A stretch of DNA of 64,000 nt from NCBI RefSeq assembly GCF_049243985.1, contig NC_135379.1, forward strand, positions 18,870,001 through 18,934,000, written 5' to 3'. Shown piece by piece: positions 37,962 through 48,582 of this stretch. Numbering within the stretch: the stretch's first letter is position 1; the number at the start of each line of letters is the position of its first letter. The stretch is from Paroedura picta (Eukaryota; Chordata; Lepidosauria; Squamata; Gekkonidae). Below the pieces are notes generated by a model that saw only the letters and a list, made by a program, of their open reading frames with translations, had not been told where the DNA came from and searched no databases. Made by a program: the position numbers and the translations under genes.

Positions 37962-37988
37962 TCAGATGCTCATGACACACTGAATGAA
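37962..37988 (-). CDS. SRI: SRI exon 8 with stop
   Basis: Acceptor tttttgcag. It encodes FIQCVMSI and TGA. Human ends in FIQCVMSV, so only the last residue differs. Confidence 0.96.
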   Translation of the reverse strand, partial: FIQCVMSI

Positions 37989-40900
37989 CTGCAAAAAGAC
38001 AAAGAGAAAGGCACGTGTTAAATTCTGTTTAGGATCCACATCTTTCGCTAGGGACAAAGTGCTTTCCCTAGAGCCTGCTGAGTTGACAGTGCTGGTAGAA
38101 AGGCCTGGAAACACCATGGCTTTCAAACTGCATGTCTTAAGTTTGGCGAATCCTTGATGGGTACAACCAGGACAACCTTCTGTGAAAGACATTTGTCTTC
38201 TTTGACTAATGCTAAGCATCTGGAGGACGCCTCCTAAGTGCAACTCTATGTGAATCGAGGGCCCAACTCAGCATATGTCCAATTTCTTCTGCAAGAAGAG
38301 GAGGAAACGCTGTAATCTCTGATCTTTCCGCTTTGCTACTCAGTTCATTAGGCCCAGCTCTAAATCAATCTCCAGTCTCTAAGAGCTGCTAGTGAGGCCT
38401 TTTCAGGGACCATATGAAGGATCAGATAGAATCATGTTCTCATTTTAGCATGCCCAGGAGTTCCATGGAAAGCATGCATGAGCTTGGACATTAATACGGA
38501 TAGGTCTCCTGGGCTGAGACGTCCAGGCACCTCCTACTCTGCCTATATGTAGCAACGTGATAATTCTCACACTCCTTCAAAAGTGTTCAGTTGCGACACA
38601 ATGAAGGCTGAGATGTTTTAGTCATATAATTATTTTTCAACAGACAGGTTTACAGACCAGAAGTGCTACTGTATTCCCTAGAAAAGGGCAGGACACAGGC
38701 TGTGCCAATAAACTGAAGCTTTGAGCTCATCTTAGCCTACAATAAACAGCTGTTAACCATGTACAGGTAACTGTTCTTTTTTGCCCCTCTCCTAGCCATG
38801 CCAGATTTAAATTTACTTACATCATCATACTGGAAGTTCACCATTCCCTGCTGGGCTGCATCCCTTCTTCGAAAGCTATCTGCAAAAACATGTAGGAAGA
38901 ACTATGCATTACAAGAGGATTTGGTGTGCATAAAGCACAACCCATTAACAATATGCAAGGGACATGCTAACATACCAGGTGTGCTGCCGTGTTATTAAAA
39001 TACTTGTTCAAAGTCTTACAAAGTTCCTGTTCACAATCTTCTCCTAGGGGCAAGGTTTTTACCTTGCGTGTTTTATCAAGTGGCTTTTCTTCCTTTAGAA
39101 ATGGGTGGGGCAACCTTAACACACTTTTGAAAAACGTTCTGGGAGCTAATCATATGATCTTGCCGCGTGCAGACTAACCTACGTGTCTACCGGAAACAGA
39201 ACAGCCGGTTATTATACTCCACTTTTCACTACTGAAAGGAGTCCCAAAGTGGTTTACAAATACCTTTTCCTTCCTCTCCTCACAACAAACACCCTGTGAG
39301 GTAAGGGAGGCTGAGAGCGCTCTAACAGAACTACTCTGTGAGAATACTGTGACTCTCCCAAGGTCACTCAGCTGGCTGCATGTGGAGGAGTGGGGAATCA
39401 AACCCAGCTTTCCAGCAGATTCGAGACCACGACTCTTAACCACTGCCTCATGCTGGCTGTAGGATGAACAGGTTTAAGGACATGGCAGGGGGGAGAATAC
39501 TAGGACTGACATGCCAGCATTAAGGTTTTTTACACTAATTAGTTGATTGTTTCTATGTTTGCATTCGCCCTCTCCCTTCCCCTCACACACCTATACAGAT
39601 GACCTGAATAAACAGCTACCTATATAAAATGCACTTAAAATTAACCAAGGAGATCAAGTATTTAGAATACATCCATGAATTCCAGTAATAAAGCCATGCA
39701 CTAAAACATACCAGTGAGAGCTCTGAGTTTAACACAGCAGGCAATGTAGTCATCAAATGTGATCTTTCCATGAGAACTATACCGTTTGGCTATAGCGTTG
39801 ATTGCTTGTGGACTCAACCGAAACCCTAAATGGAAAAAAGGAAGTCCAGAAAACAAGGGGCAAGGGTCTTCAACAGTACCACGTAATTTTTCTATGTGTA
39901 CTTTTGCATTAATTGCTAACGGGGTACAGCCCACCAAGAATGGTACACAAAGGCCACTCAAGTGAAATGCAGTAGGGTGGGGTTTCTTTGCTCATTTGTC
40001 TACTGTCTGGTCCAAAGGAAACTCTCAGCTCCCTCTTCCGTATGGCCAGCACTCAGGAGTACCCAATGAAATCGATGGATGGTAAGAGAATCCAGACAAA
40101 CAAAAGGAAAACACTTCTTTACTCAACAATTAAGCTATGGAATTCACGACCTATGGATATACTAATGGCCACAAGCATGGATGGCGTCAACAGGGGGTCT
40201 AGAAAGAGGGAAGAATGGCTAGTAGCCGTGGTGACTAAAAGGAACCTCCATATTGTGAAGCAGCAAACCCCAACACCAGCACTAAAAGGAAACATCGCAA
40301 AGGGACATTAGCTTCTATGCCGTTTGTTAGCCCCCTGGATAACTAGTTGACAGCTGTGTGACTCTGGTTTCTAGGCTAGATGGACCACTGCTCTGTTCCA
40401 GATGAGCTCTTATGTTCTCCACTTACCCATGGTCGCAAGAGCTTTCTGCATCTCCTGAGAATCCACTGTGCCACTGTGGTCTGAGTCAACATTCATGAAA
40501 TGCTGCCTCCAGCCATTCAGCACAGCCCAAAGCTCTTTGAATTCATTAAAGCCCATCGTGCTAGACATGTCTCTCTGAATGGAGGCTAAGGATCACACCA
40601 TTTAGTAGCAAAGCAAATGGAAGACACATGTTATTTACTGCAGTGTTGTCAGGTGCAGGAGTACAAGAAAGGTCAACTGTAAGATCCTACACAGGTCCTC
40701 CAGAATTATATTCCTGTCAATCCAGCAGTAGTCTTTTTGGACAAAATTCTAACCAATTACTTTGTTTTCAAGGTCACGAGGAAGCTGCATGGCAAGTTCA
40801 TTCCTGTGTCAATTTGCATCTCAGTTGACTCGTTTCAAACTTGTCATTAAGCCCTCTAGGTGACTTAATTTAAATCTGTTTTTTACAATTCATCTACAAA

Positions 40901-43900
40901 ATTAGATCTACAATCCTCATTAGGCTTCAGCGCGTTGGCGTGCTTCAGCGGCCATTCCAGCCCGAAGCGGCTAGCACTGTGGGGGGGGGGGGTGGCTCCA
41001 GTAGCGGTGCGCAACCTGGCGCCTGCACACAGGTACAGAGCTAACTGCCTGTGTGTGTGTGCCGAGTGGCATGGCTGCACCACCCCTCTCCCCCTGCGCT
41101 GCTAGCCGCTTCAGGCTGGAACGGCCACTGAAGTGGCCAAAGTGCTCAAGCCTACTTCCCTTTCCCCCTGAAAAAAATGGGACTTAATTCAGAGTACACA
41201 GGCTTATAATTGCTCCCAAAATAAGTCCTGATCTACTTCAACACAATAGCTTAATGGGTTGAATCTATACATAAAGCTTCCCCAAGAATCCCCTAAAAGT
41301 AAGTACATTTGTCAGGATATTCTTCTTCTCAGATCCACTTCATGCCTTATAGATTTCATACACAGGAAAAAACTGAAAGAAATGCAGAAAAAGTGTAATG
41401 ACCCCAACCAAAAACTTAAGCAAGCCATTTTGAATGGCATTTTTTGAAAAAGCATTACAAGTCATTTCAGCCATCCAAACTTCCTCCACAACCTCAGAAC
41501 AAAAAAAAGACTGCAAGTCAGATAGTTCAAAGGATACATCAAGCATGGAGATCATAAGCCTGCAAGTCTCTAAGTTGAAAGCTGTTGAGAGGTGGGGAAG
41601 AGAGAATACATCAGTCACCAGCAACATCTATGAGCCAATGTGCATGATCCCCCCCATGCTTTCAGTTTCTCCCTAATTCCTGAGAAAAGTGGCTTTGAAG
41701 ACTGAAAATTAAACAGCATGAAGACACTCACTCAGGAATCAAAAAGCCAATGCTACTAAGGTTATGTTACTCAGGGCTTATGCAATTTCAGACTCTTCAG
41801 TGTGTTATAAAAGATCAATAACTGCAGAGGATTGTGTTGTGTTTAAATTATCATTTAAATGGTGAACTGACAATTTTGCCGTATTAACGATTTAATTTTT
41901 GTAAACCTGCTAAACTTACGTTTATATGCTCCTGCAATGCCTGATTGGGTCAGACACCTTTGCAGCTCATCAGCATCTATTTGCCCATCCTTTGGAAAAC
42001 AGAAGAATAATCACTCCAATTTTTACTTGCTTCGCACCCCATTTATCATTTATTTACCTCTTCAAAAACATTTGCATGCCACCTTTGGGCCCAATTAGAG
42101 CCCTCAAAGCAGCAAAGAATTAAAAGAGATTAAAAATCCACTTTTAAAAACAGTAACAGACAAGTCAGAACCAACTAGGGGGCGGATCAATATTCAGTAC
42201 TGATGAACAGGCAAACATCACTAACTTTCACAAGCCAATTGATTGATCAAGACAAATGGACCAGCCCACAAACAAAAACTGGTAAGGAATTTCCACTGAG
42301 CCCCCCATTCTAGGGTTGTGTACGGCGGGCGTCCAAATCGGCCGCTCTAGGCTGCCACAGCCAGTGCCAGTGAGGCGCTGGCTGTGGCAACCTGGAGCGG
42401 CCAAGTCGGACGCCCCTGTGCACAACCCTACCCCTTTCCACTTCACACATCCTTCAGGTTGTTCCTCAGGGTTCCCTATCATCTGGGAACAGCACTTCTT
42501 CAAGATAAGTGGGCTGTCAAGGGAGAGGGGAAATAGGAAGCTTCTCTTTTGCTAATGGACAATCTAACCCAGGGGTAGTCAAACTGCGGCCCTCCAGATG
42601 TCCATGGACTACAATTCCCAGGAGCAAATGCTGGCAGGGGCTCCTGGGAATTGTAGTCCATGGACATCTGGAGGGCCGCAGTTTGACTACCCCTGATCTA
42701 ACACAAACTCCAGTAAAGTCCTCCAACTGCTACCTTGCTTGTTACAGCAGTATAACAGACGGAGTATCCTCAGTCCAAACATAAAGCTGATAAAAAATGG
42801 CACTAGCAGAACCAAATTCTAGTGGCTCTGGTCTCCTTGAAGCCAAGGACTCAGGCATATGATTTCGATATGATGCTTGAGTTGGATCTGGGAACAGAAG
42901 GGAAGACTAGCAGGAATCCATGGCAGGCTGTGATGGCTCTTAGACAGCCCTGCCTTTGCACAGGGAGCGCTGCCAACAGTCATTCTGCTCCATTTTATTA
43001 CGCACATTATTATCCATTCCTCAGTACAGAAACGTTTGATGCACCTCTCAAGAAAAACGGTAATAATCAATACTTCCTAACACAAAAAGTGCAAATGCAG
43101 TACCCAATTAGAAGTCCAGTCTTCATGCACATTAGAACTCTTTTAAATACTACGATAAAGCATTATAAGAGGTTTAAAGACAAGAATTAAGGAAATGCAT
43201 GTTGCTTACCCTGCAACACACAGTATATATGATGGTGAATTAAGGAACTTCTCACAAAGAGGAACCAGCACAGTCATATCAAACAAAGGAGAATGTACCT
43301 GCCCAGCAACAGCAGCAAAATAACCATATAAGGGATCTTGAGCTTGACCAGGAAATGCTGGTCCTCCAGGAGCACTCCCATACTAGTAAGAAGAAACAAA
43401 TGCCATTACTTACATGGTACTTTCGGTATATTTAATACTACTCCTTAACCCTTTCAACAAGGGGTTTTGGAAGGGTGAAAAGTGAGTGAGCCGTTGTGAA
43501 GCCATGTTTGTGAAGGCCAAGTCAAGAACTGAAGGAAGCTTTTGACCTACTGCTGATCCAACACTATTTGTGTTTTAGCTTGTCTGAAAACGCTTTGTCT
43601 TATATGGGTAAACTAGCTTTTAACCTATATCCTGTTCGCTTAACTGTAGTGATGGGCACTTCTTATGCTTGTGGCATGTAATATAGGTAGGGGAAACGAC
43701 AGTATTGAGAGCCAGCTGGGTGACCTTGTGCTAGTCAGTTCTCTCAAGAGCTCTCTCAGCCCTGCCTACCTGTTGTGGGGCGAGGAAGGGCAGGCAATGG
43801 TGAGCTGCTTTGAGACGCCTTTCTGGGATAAAAAAAACCTGGGATACAAAAACCAGCTCTTCTCTCTGGATCACGTGCTAATTGGTTTAAATTTGGTGCA

Positions 43901-46672
43901 GTATTAAGTAGGCATGTATTGATTGGCTATATGGTACAGCATTTTTGTGATGTAAAAGTTGCTATAAGTACTAAAGACTAACAGGGTTAGTGTCTTGAAC
44001 TGCTATGGGGATACTTTCTTTGATCATAAAGAACTTGCTTTATTGGTTAGTTGTTCCCTTATTTGCATGCTTTTGACTGGACCCAACCAAATTTTTATTT
44101 TCTGTCACCTTGAAGGCTGTTTCATAGGAACCGTGGTACAACATGCTAACTATTAACTGTCAACGGTGGTTTGGAACTAGGCCTGATATGACAAGTCATT
44201 CTTCTAATCACCAAAATGATAATTCACAATGAGATTTGGCATTGCTTCTGTTTAAGTGTCTTTATGGAAAGATAACAAGCTACACGTTGAAGATGGCGGC
44301 TGCTGCATTTTATTTCAACTCCACTCTCTTTAACTACATAGGGACAGCCCTACCCGCCCTCCACAACAGACTCATTGTCACTAGCAACCAAAAACTTCTG
44401 TTTATTCTTTGCGCCTATGCCTTTCTTTAGGGACAACTGCAGCCCAGAAGATTCCAAAAGCTACAGCAAGTAATTGCTGGATGGAACAAGGTATTTTCAT
44501 ATGATGAAAAGGAGCTGACCTTGCTTGCTGAAAGAGAGAATATTAAGGAAGTGTTGAGCAGCAGGTCTCAGGTGTTCAGACCACATTCCAGGAAATACAA
44601 GTTCTCTCAGGTGGGCACAGCAAGCTTCTTCCTGAAGCTGAACCCCAGCGGACGTTCCATACCCTATCTTGTCTTATATATATTTAAAAGGGCTTTTTCT
44701 GATTTTCTGGTTTTCTTACAATGCTTTGAAATGTATACCAGAAACTACAGACTGCATAAGGTTTTTGAAATATAATGTTAACTTCCCTCTAGTACACAGA
44801 AACATCCCTTGGAAGAGATGTTGAATGGTAGGTTCCTTTCCGTATTCAGGTAAGTTTTGTTTGTTATCTTTGTTTGCACAATAACAATTCATGTCTATGG
44901 GAGATCAGAGAACACAGAAGGCAGGTGGAGGAAGTAATTTAAGTGAGTTAACAATCCAGGAAAGGAGTGCGTAGTTTTGAGCACATGCCATAAATGCCCA
45001 GGTGGACAAGAAGCCACGCTTTAGCAGCGGCAATGCTCTATTTTGGTGATCATCCAGGCACCCTTCAACCGTTGAGAACAAGGAGAGTGCACTTTCACAA
45101 AATTGGGCCTGCGGTGTACTACAAAATGTTGGGAGGCTGGTAGGCCTGACTATTTGCTTCAGAAGAGGAGTTGGTTTTCAAACCCCGCTTTTCACTTCCC
45201 AAAGGAGTCAAAAAGCAGCTTACAATCACCTTCCCTTCCTCTCCCAACAGACACCTAGTGAGGTAGGTGGGGCGGAGAGAGATGTGGATAATAAGTGGGG
45301 AATCAAACCCAGCTCTGTAGATTTGAAGCCACTGTTCTTCATCACTACACCCAACATGGCTTCCAGGAACAGATGTGGCCTGGTTTCAGTTTTTAAAGGG
45401 GGACTGGGCTTGCGTCCCCATGCCATCAGAGGGAGAGGCTTCTGTGACCAGAAAAATAACGCAGCCAGTGGCTATTGCCAAGCTAAGGATGCATAGCTAT
45501 TAACATACCTGCTTGGGAAAGGTTTAATGCTTTGTTAGTCAGCCCGCTGGCAAGCAGTGGCCTGAAGTTCCCTGTAATTTTTGTTGCTGCTGATCCATTC
45601 ATGGCCTTTTGGATTTAACCCTCAAGAAGAAGGCTCTCTTTTTAAGCTACACCCAGAGCAAGTCAGGATGCTTCAATTCCCACACCCAACCAAATGGGGT
45701 AAATGAACTCCGGGAATGAAGAAGAGCTGATTTTTGCACCCCCGTTTGTACTACCCGAAGGAGGCTCAAAGCAGCTTACAATCGCCTTCCCTTCCTCTCC
45801 CCGAAACAGACACCCTGTGAGGCTGTGAGAGCTTTACCACTGGCCCAAGGTCACCCGGGGGAGCACGTGGAGGAAAAGCGGGGAATAAAACTCGGCTCTC
45901 CAGCTTAGAGACCGCTGCTCTTAACCACTGCACCAGGGGCGTTTGCTGGCAGGGGCTCATGGGAATTGTAGTCCACGGACATCTGGAGGACCACAGGTCG
46001 ACTACCCCTGCACTACACCATACTGGTGGGGCCACCAGTGCGGGCAGCAGCAGGTGGGGAAGAGCCCCTGGGAACAGGGCTCCTCGTGGCTGAGGAGGGG
46101 TTTATGGGCACGGCCTCCACACCCTGCAGCCCGTCTCTCTCCCAGCGACTCCGGCAATTGCAACTCCTCCCGCACGCCTCGGGTAGGCTGGTGGGCCGCG
46201 CGTCATCCGCTCGCCCCCGAGAAGCCAGGCATCGCCCCGGCCCACGGAGGAGCGGCCGGAGGAAGGCCCAGAGGGGGCGGGAATCAGCCCTTCTCCGCGC
46301 GCAACCCCGGGGGACCCAAGGCGAGGCGCCCACGGCCACCCGCACGCGAACAGGACTGCGCTCCGCCTGAATCGCCCGCCCGGCCGCCCGCAGCAACGTG
46401 GGAAGGCGCGCCAAGGACAGCAGCGCGCGGCCTTCCCCCTTGCCCCCCACCCGAGCGGCTGCGGGCAGCTGGAGGAGGCGGCCGGCTCCCCTTCCAGCAC
46501 CGTCGGGCCGGCGTGCACCGGAGCGGGGCTGGCGGGGAGCCCTGCAGCCGCGCAGAGCGCCGCCCGTGCCCGTCCCCGCCCCAGGCGACTCCGCCCCGTC
46601 CCCCGCCGCCGGCTCGCTCACCCCGCCCTGGTAGTAGCCGCCTCCAGCGCCGGGATGCCCGGGGTACGCCAT
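37962..46672 (-). CDS. SRI: SRI, sorcin: penta-EF-hand calcium sensor (8 coding exons, complete)
   Basis: Sorcin is a soluble Ca2+ sensor that on Ca2+ binding moves to membranes and modulates ryanodine receptors, L-type channels, SERCA and annexin A7. Exons in reading order: 46672-46622, 43382-43299, 41989-41920, 41581-41538, 40574-40427, 39825-39712, 38879-38821, 37988-37962. All have GT/AG borders and summed length 597 nt, giving 198 aa, the mammalian length. A Gly/Pro/Tyr-rich N-terminus (residues 1-36) precedes five EF-hands: loops about 43-54 ([12 protein letters not shown]), 83-94, 113-124 ([12 protein letters not shown]), 148-159 and the C-terminal dimerisation EF5. Two positions differ from human in a notable way: Ser88 replaces the central loop glycine of EF2, and Val112 replaces Phe just before the EF3 loop. 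The start ATG has a good context (A at -3, G at +4). Confidence 0.97.
38821..38879 (-). CDS. SRI: SRI exon 7
   Basis: Acceptor tttttgcag, donor gtaagt. It encodes residues 171-190, [20 protein letters not shown], leading into EF5, the dimerisation EF-hand. Confidence 0.96.
38880..39711 (-). other. SRI intron 6
   Basis: 832 bases, of which 39,208-39,459 is a Sauria SINE in the minus orientation. The rest is unremarkable. The next intron, 37,989-38,820, holds no recognised repeat. Confidence 0.7.
39208..39459 (-). repeat. Sauria-type tRNA SINE
   Basis: Reverse-oriented copy: cttttcactactgaaaggag, ttcctctcctcacaacaaac and cgactcttaaccactgcctc followed by atgctggct. Confidence 0.9.
39712..39825 (-). 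CDS. SRI: SRI exon 6 (EF4)
   Basis: Acceptor ccatttag, donor gtatgt. It encodes residues 134-170, [20 protein letters not shown] and then [17 protein letters not shown], with the EF4 loop region [12 protein letters not shown]. Confidence 0.96.
40008..40425 (+). repeat. CR1/L3-like LINE 3' end
   Basis: Fills most of SRI intron 5 (39,826-40,426). It contains acacttctttactcaacaat, tatggaattcacgacctatg, gatatactaatggccacaag and the tail tctaggctagatggaccact ... gagctcttatgttc. It ends only a few bases from the exon 5 donor. Confidence 0.7.
40427..40574 (-). CDS. SRI: SRI exon 5 (EF2 and EF3 loops)
   Basis: Encodes residues 84-132, starting [20 protein letters not shown] and including [22 protein letters not shown]2 loop is [14 protein letters not shown]3 loop [12 protein letters not shown]. 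Donor gtaagt. Conservation around W99 and W105 is complete, so the two unusual residues (Ser88, Val112) are not the result of a misaligned exon. Confidence 0.95.
40575..41537 (-). other. SRI intron 4
   Basis: Contains the GC-rich palindromic element 40,921-41,154; nothing else recognised. The following intron (41,582-41,919) is 338 bases of plain AT-rich sequence. Confidence 0.7.
40921..41154. mobile_element. GC-rich palindromic MITE-like element
   Basis: Ends taggcttcagcgcg and gtgctcaagccta; internal arms cggccattccagcccgaagc and gcttcaggctggaacggcc are complementary. It has a poly-G run at 40,980-40,991. It is a diverged relative of the copies at 34,751 and 42,311. Confidence 0.7.
41538..41581 (-). 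CDS. SRI: SRI exon 4
   Basis: Acceptor ctctcaacag. The 44-base exon completes Pro69 and encodes [14 protein letters not shown], residues 70-83, ending with the first Asp of the EF2 loop. The donor is gtatcc. Confidence 0.95.
41920..41989 (-). CDS. SRI: SRI exon 3 (EF1 loop)
   Basis: Encodes [20 protein letters not shown] and AYK, residues 46-68, plus one base of Pro69. It contains most of the EF1 loop. The donor is gtaagt. Confidence 0.95.
42311..42430. mobile_element. GC-rich palindromic MITE-like element with 8-bp flanking near-duplication
   Basis: Perfect 10-base terminal inverted repeats tagggttgtg and cacaaccc plus ta. Long arms run to a centre at gccagtgaggcg. Flanks ccccattc (42,303-42,310) and cccctttc (42,431-42,438) match at 7 of 8 bases, which suggests a hAT-type insertion. 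Confidence 0.8.
42570..42695. mobile_element. Palindromic hAT-like MITE, subfamily A
   Basis: Ends CAGGGGTAGTCAAACTGCGG and complement; flanks atctaacc (42,562-42,569) and atctaaca (42,696-42,703) agree at 7 of 8. The two arms are almost identical. Confidence 0.95.
43299..43382 (-). CDS. SRI: SRI exon 2
   Basis: Encodes [20 protein letters not shown] and YFAAVAGQ, residues 18-45: the end of the flexible N-terminal region and the first helix of EF1. Donor gtacat, acceptor ttactag. Confidence 0.96.
43708..43864 (+). repeat. Sauria-type tRNA SINE fragment
   Basis: Lacks the tRNA head: gagccagctgggtgaccttg, gccctgcctacctgttgtgg, tgagctgctttgagacgcct, aaaaccagctcttctct. Confidence 0.85.
45161..45360 (-). 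repeat. Sauria-type tRNA SINE, diverged
   Basis: Reverse-oriented: agaagaggagttggttttca, caatcaccttcccttcctct, ttcttcatcactacacccaa. Confidence 0.88.
45719..46026 (-). repeat. Sauria-type tRNA SINE interrupted by a MITE
   Basis: Reverse-oriented SINE from gaagaagagctgatttttgc to ctcttaaccactgcac, then after the MITE (45,934-46,010) it resumes with cactacaccatactgg, the rest of the head. The 8-base repeat of SINE sequence is the MITE's target duplication. Confidence 0.9.
45934..46010. mobile_element. hAT-like MITE, subfamily B, nested in a SINE
   Basis: One arm is largely deleted: cagggg is joined directly to cgtttgctggcaggggctca, with the other arm intact to gactacccctg. Flanks cactgcac (45,926-45,933) and cactacac (46,011-46,018) match at 7 of 8. 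Confidence 0.93.
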
Positions 46673-47320
46673 GATGCTCTGCAGTCTCCGCAGCGGCGCG
46701 ACCTCAGCGGCTGTGGCACCGCCCGGAGGAAATCCGGGTCAGCCCACTCTCGGCGAGGGGCGAGGCCAGGAGGAGGAGGAGGAAGAAGAGGAAAAGGAGG
46801 GCCGCTGGACGCCCGCGCGGGGAGTGGCTCTCCTCTTTCTCCTCCTCACCCCTCCTCTCCTGCGAGAGACAGCCTACAGGGAGGGGCTGCCTGCCCGCCT
46901 CGCCCTTCCCCCTGCTGCCCCCCCCCCCCCGGGCGAGGGGAATGGTACAAGCGACATTCCCCGTTCCTGGCACCAGACTGGAGTCGTGCAAGCGCCGGGA
47001 GCGCGACCTGGCAGGGGGAAGGCAGGGCAGGGCCGGCGCGTGCTTGGGCGCCCCGTGCTCAGCCCGCCTGGCCGGAGGAAAGGCAGCTTGATGTCAAGGA
47101 AGGAGGCAGGGCAGCTTCATATCAAGCCGCAAGCCCAGGGAAGCGGCATAACGCCTCCTTCCGCCCACAATCCCGGCATGAAACAGGCGCCGTCTCACGT
47201 TGCACACGTTTGGGCGCTACATCCGGGCTCCCCCTCAAAACAAGCCGAACCCCTGAGGTGGGCTTTTGGCGGCCCCCCTCGATCCCTGTGATAAGCGACT
47301 GCTCAGTGGAAGGGTGCCGT
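46100..47320 (-). promoter_or_regulatory. CpG island / SRI promoter region
   Basis: This is the only long GC- and CpG-rich block in the window, covering SRI exon 1 and about 650 bases upstream of its ATG. Elsewhere the DNA is AT-rich. No TATA box is evident, as is usual for CpG-island promoters. Long open frames on both strands here reflect the lack of AT-rich stop codons, not coding. A divergent non-coding transcript toward STEAP4 is possible but nothing in the sequence proves it. Confidence 0.75.
46622..46672 (-). CDS. SRI: SRI exon 1 (N-terminal Gly-rich start)
   Basis: Encodes [17 protein letters not shown], ending in phase 0 at donor gtgagc. It lies in the CpG island. Open reading beyond the donor on this strand, and long frames on the other strand, are products of GC-rich composition. 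Confidence 0.96.
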
Positions 47321-47424
47321 AGTGATGCTGCCCGTATAGTGGCCGTTGATTCGAAGTCTCCATTCGGCCCGTGGTGCAGTCGCCTCTGGGCGTAGAGCTG
47401 TGTCACACTTGCATTGTGCGTGGG

Positions 47425-47465
47425 GTTGGACTAGATGACCTTTGGAGTCATTTGAAGCTCTTTTT
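47425..47465 (+). repeat. CR1-like LINE 3' end, short
   Basis: ggttggactagatgaccttt plus ggagtcatttgaagctc is the forward CR1 3' motif. The sequence upstream (47,285-47,424) may belong to the same element but is not recognisable. Confidence 0.6.
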
Positions 47466-48337
47466 TTTATGCCAGGGCTAAATGAGCGGTACTTGGAAGT
47501 AAACATTCAGGCTGCAAGAAGCCGTTTGTGGCCCAAGGCTGCAAATCCTCCACCCCCTGGTGTGAAGCAACTGAGTGTGTTAGCCTTTACTTCTTAAACC
47601 TGCTTGTTTCAATGTTTGTTGCTAAGTAATGCTTAATTGTCTTGAGGTGGAGTTCATAAGAGCAATTTAAATGAGTGAAATGAAGCAATAAATTCATCTT
47701 CCTCTTCACCCACAGAACAAAGCATATATGAACCTACACTCCTCTGAGTATATCAGCATATAAGCAAACTGTTCTTTTTGTTTTACAAAAATGTTGGGTG
47801 CGGCCGTGAAAAACAACGTGCCACCAACTAAGAGGCTTGTTTTACTAGTTGCAAGTGTGTGTTACTCTTGGTTACACTGCATGGATGCAGAGACTATATA
47901 CTTAAGTATGCTCTCTCTCAAAGGTTGACTTTCTGGCCTTGTTCTCGATCACAGAGTAGGAAAACACTAGGGCCATTTCGCTAGGGTAAGTAATGAAATA
48001 CTTCTGCTATGTATGTTAGCTTGGTTGTACTTGCAGCTTTCCATCTCAAGAGGAATCTTATTTATTTCCAGAATTGATATAGCTACCTTTCTCCTGAGCA
48101 TCTGAAGGCCCAAAGGAAAAAAAAAGCATGAAAATGTATTTGGGTCGCTTTATACCTCTTTTGACTCTGTGGGTCCCGGCTTGATGTCAGGGGAATACAT
48201 TTTCCTTGCCCTAAAAGCGTTTTCATTTTTCCCCTCTTTCTTGTGAGCTTCTTGCACCACTGGAGGACCATAATAGAACTAGAATGTAGCAATCAATTTA
48301 TTGGGTTTGCTTCATGTTCAGGATCCAATTTATCATG

Positions 48338-48582
48338 AAGAAAAAGAGTAGGTTCTTATTTCTCTACCAGGAGTCTCAAAGCAATCTTCTCTTTCCTCTC
48401 CCTACAACAGACACCCTGTGAGGTAGGTGAGGATAAGAGAGCCCTGATATTCCTGCTCGGTCAAATCAGCTTTATTAGAGCCCAAAGTCACCCAGCTGGC
48501 TGCATGTAGAGGAGGAATGGGGAATCAAACCCGGCTCTCCAGATTAAAGTCCGCATTCCTAACCACTACACCAAGCTGGCAT
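48338..48582 (-). repeat. Sauria-type tRNA SINE
   Basis: Reverse-oriented, near full length: gagtaggttcttatttctct, caacagacaccctgtgaggt, ccgcattcctaaccactaca, ccaagctggc. Confidence 0.93.

Larger units (their letters stand above)
41990..43298 (-). other. SRI intron 2
   Basis: Holds an L2-like tail (42,040-42,135, minus), a GC-rich palindrome (42,311) and a hAT-like MITE (42,570). The final 500 bases are unrecognised. Confidence 0.65.
43383..46621 (-). other. SRI intron 1
   Basis: 3.2 kb with Sauria SINEs at 43,708, 45,161 and 45,719 and a MITE nested in the last. From 46.1 kb the base composition rises into the CpG island. A stretch at 44,281-44,440 (gaagatggcggctgctgcat) is unrecognised. 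Confidence 0.65.

Noticed and set aside
46013-46672. 219-codon minus-strand frame starting at the SRI ATG
   Set aside because: Only the first 17 codons are exon 1; the rest is intron read-through past the gtgagc donor.
45943-47395. Long plus-strand open frames (243, 246 and 206 codons) in the GC-rich block
   Set aside because: They are low-complexity Pro/Arg/Gly/Ala translations of a CpG island antisense to SRI exon 1, without family resemblance, and the first begins inside a MITE.
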